Shown: in pieces, positions 5,562 to 6,082 of the stretch
Layout: each line of letters opens with the position of its first letter
Numbering within the stretch: the stretch's first letter is position 1
Origin: an uncultured Clostridia bacterium
GTDB taxonomy: Bacteria; Bacillota; Clostridia; Oscillospirales; Oscillospiraceae
Assembly (NCBI GenBank): GCA_946619065.1
Contig: CAMOLY010000073.1
Location: forward strand, 1 to 6,082
DNA: 6,082 nucleotides
Reading direction: 5' to 3'
Translations under genes and position numbers: made by a program
The notes under the pieces: model-generated
Database searches by the model: none
Told to the model about the DNA's origin: nothing
The model's input: the letters and a program-made list of their open reading frames with translations, nothing else

Positions 5562-6082
5562 TCAGTCCTTCACTTCCTCGAAGTCCGCATCGACGACGCC
5601 GTCGTCCGGCTTGCCGGAATTGGGCTGACCGTTGAAGCCGGCGCCGGGGTTCGCTCCGCCCTGGGCGCCTTCCGGATTGGCCTGCCGGTAGAGCCGTTCA
5701 GCCAGCGGATAGAAGGCCTTCTGGGCTTCCTCGATCGCGGCCTTGATGGCAGCCACGTCGGTGCCCTTGTTGACTTCCTTCAGCTTCTCAATCGCAGCCT
5801 TGACGGGGGCCTTCTCGCTCTCGGAGACCTTGTCGCCCAGGTCGGTCAGAGACTTGTCAAGCTGGTAGGCGGTCTGGTCGGCCTCGTTGTGGGCGTCCAC
5901 TTCTTCCTTGCGCTTCTTGTCCTCTGCGGCGAACTGCTCGGCCTCCTTGACGGCCTTGTCGATGTCCTCCTTGGAGAGGTTCGTGGAAGCGGTGATCGTG
6001 ATGTTCTGCTCCTTGCCGGTGCCGAGATCCTTGGCGGAGACGTTCACGATGCCGTTGGCGTCGATGTTGAAGGTGACCTCAA
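5562..6082 (-). CDS. dnaK: Chaperone protein DnaK (Hsp70), C-terminal part, 5'-truncated by window edge
   Basis: The last 172 residues of the Hsp70 chaperone, which binds exposed hydrophobic segments of clients in an ATP-controlled cycle with DnaJ and GrpE. The ATPase domain and most of the substrate-binding beta-sandwich lie beyond the window. Visible are the end of the beta-sandwich ([18 protein letters not shown], then [13 protein letters not shown]) and the alpha-helical lid ([34 protein letters not shown] onward). A Gly/Asn/Pro-rich disordered tail follows, ending in the conserved [11 protein letters not shown]. The reading frame is open to position 6082, so any internal start within the window is not the true one. 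dnaJ follows on the same strand. No CIRCE element or HrcA site is visible between them; such control would sit upstream, out of view. Confidence 0.98.
   Translation of the reverse strand, partial: EVTFNIDANGIVNVSAKDLGTGKEQNITITASTNLSKEDIDKAVKEAEQFAAEDKKRKEEVDAHNEADQTAYQLDKSLTDLGDKVSESEKAPVKAAIEKLKEVNKGTDVAAIKAAIEEAQKAFYPLAERLYRQANPEGAQGGANPGAGFNGQPNSGKPDDGVVDADFEEVKD

Overview
The window looks like chromosome of a GC-rich Firmicute of the class Clostridia, probably a gut-type Oscillospirales. The clues are strong AGGAGG-type ribosome binding sites, sigma-A promoters, an S-layer-homology (SLH) L,D-transpeptidase, a NusG-domain-II membrane protein, an acyl-ACP thioesterase, and a dnaK-dnaJ pair. 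The taxonomic placement is inferred from gene content and style only.

Layout. At the left edge, on the minus strand, is the start and most of nrdR, the Zn-ribbon/ATP-cone repressor of ribonucleotide reductase genes; its last residues lie outside the window. A 192-base divergent intergenic region (413-604) holds two back-to-back promoters with 17-base spacers. One reads left into nrdR and the other reads right into a three-gene plus-strand set: a 772-residue secreted SLH/L,D-transpeptidase (605-2923), a small membrane-anchored NusG_II protein (2957-3328), and an acyl-ACP thioesterase (about 3350-4072). Gaps of 33 and 21 bases with no terminator suggest one operon, whose products act at the envelope (wall cross-linking or anchoring) and in fatty-acid chain release.

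The plus-strand set converges on dnaJ (minus strand, 4282-5430). The 209-base gap between them (4073-4281) contains no gene. It is almost entirely inverted repeats: three separate hairpins, then a near-perfect 37-base palindrome with a T-run that should terminate the plus-strand operon. A pair of ~30-base imperfect inverted repeats brackets the whole block, so it could be a miniature mobile or repetitive element, or a branched structured RNA.

Further right, dnaJ is preceded by the 3' part of dnaK (5562-6082, start outside the window). These encode the Hsp40 and Hsp70 chaperone partners. The dnaK-dnaJ gap is 131 bases and contains a second odd element: an inverted repeat (5453-5556) whose arms are built of TAGGCAA-type heptamers around a 41-base core.

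Overall, the genes are ordinary housekeeping and envelope genes. The parts worth a second look are the two intergenic repeat elements, the multi-domain transpeptidase, and a non-standard active-site motif in the thioesterase. I see no defence system, CRISPR array, prophage, rRNA or tRNA.
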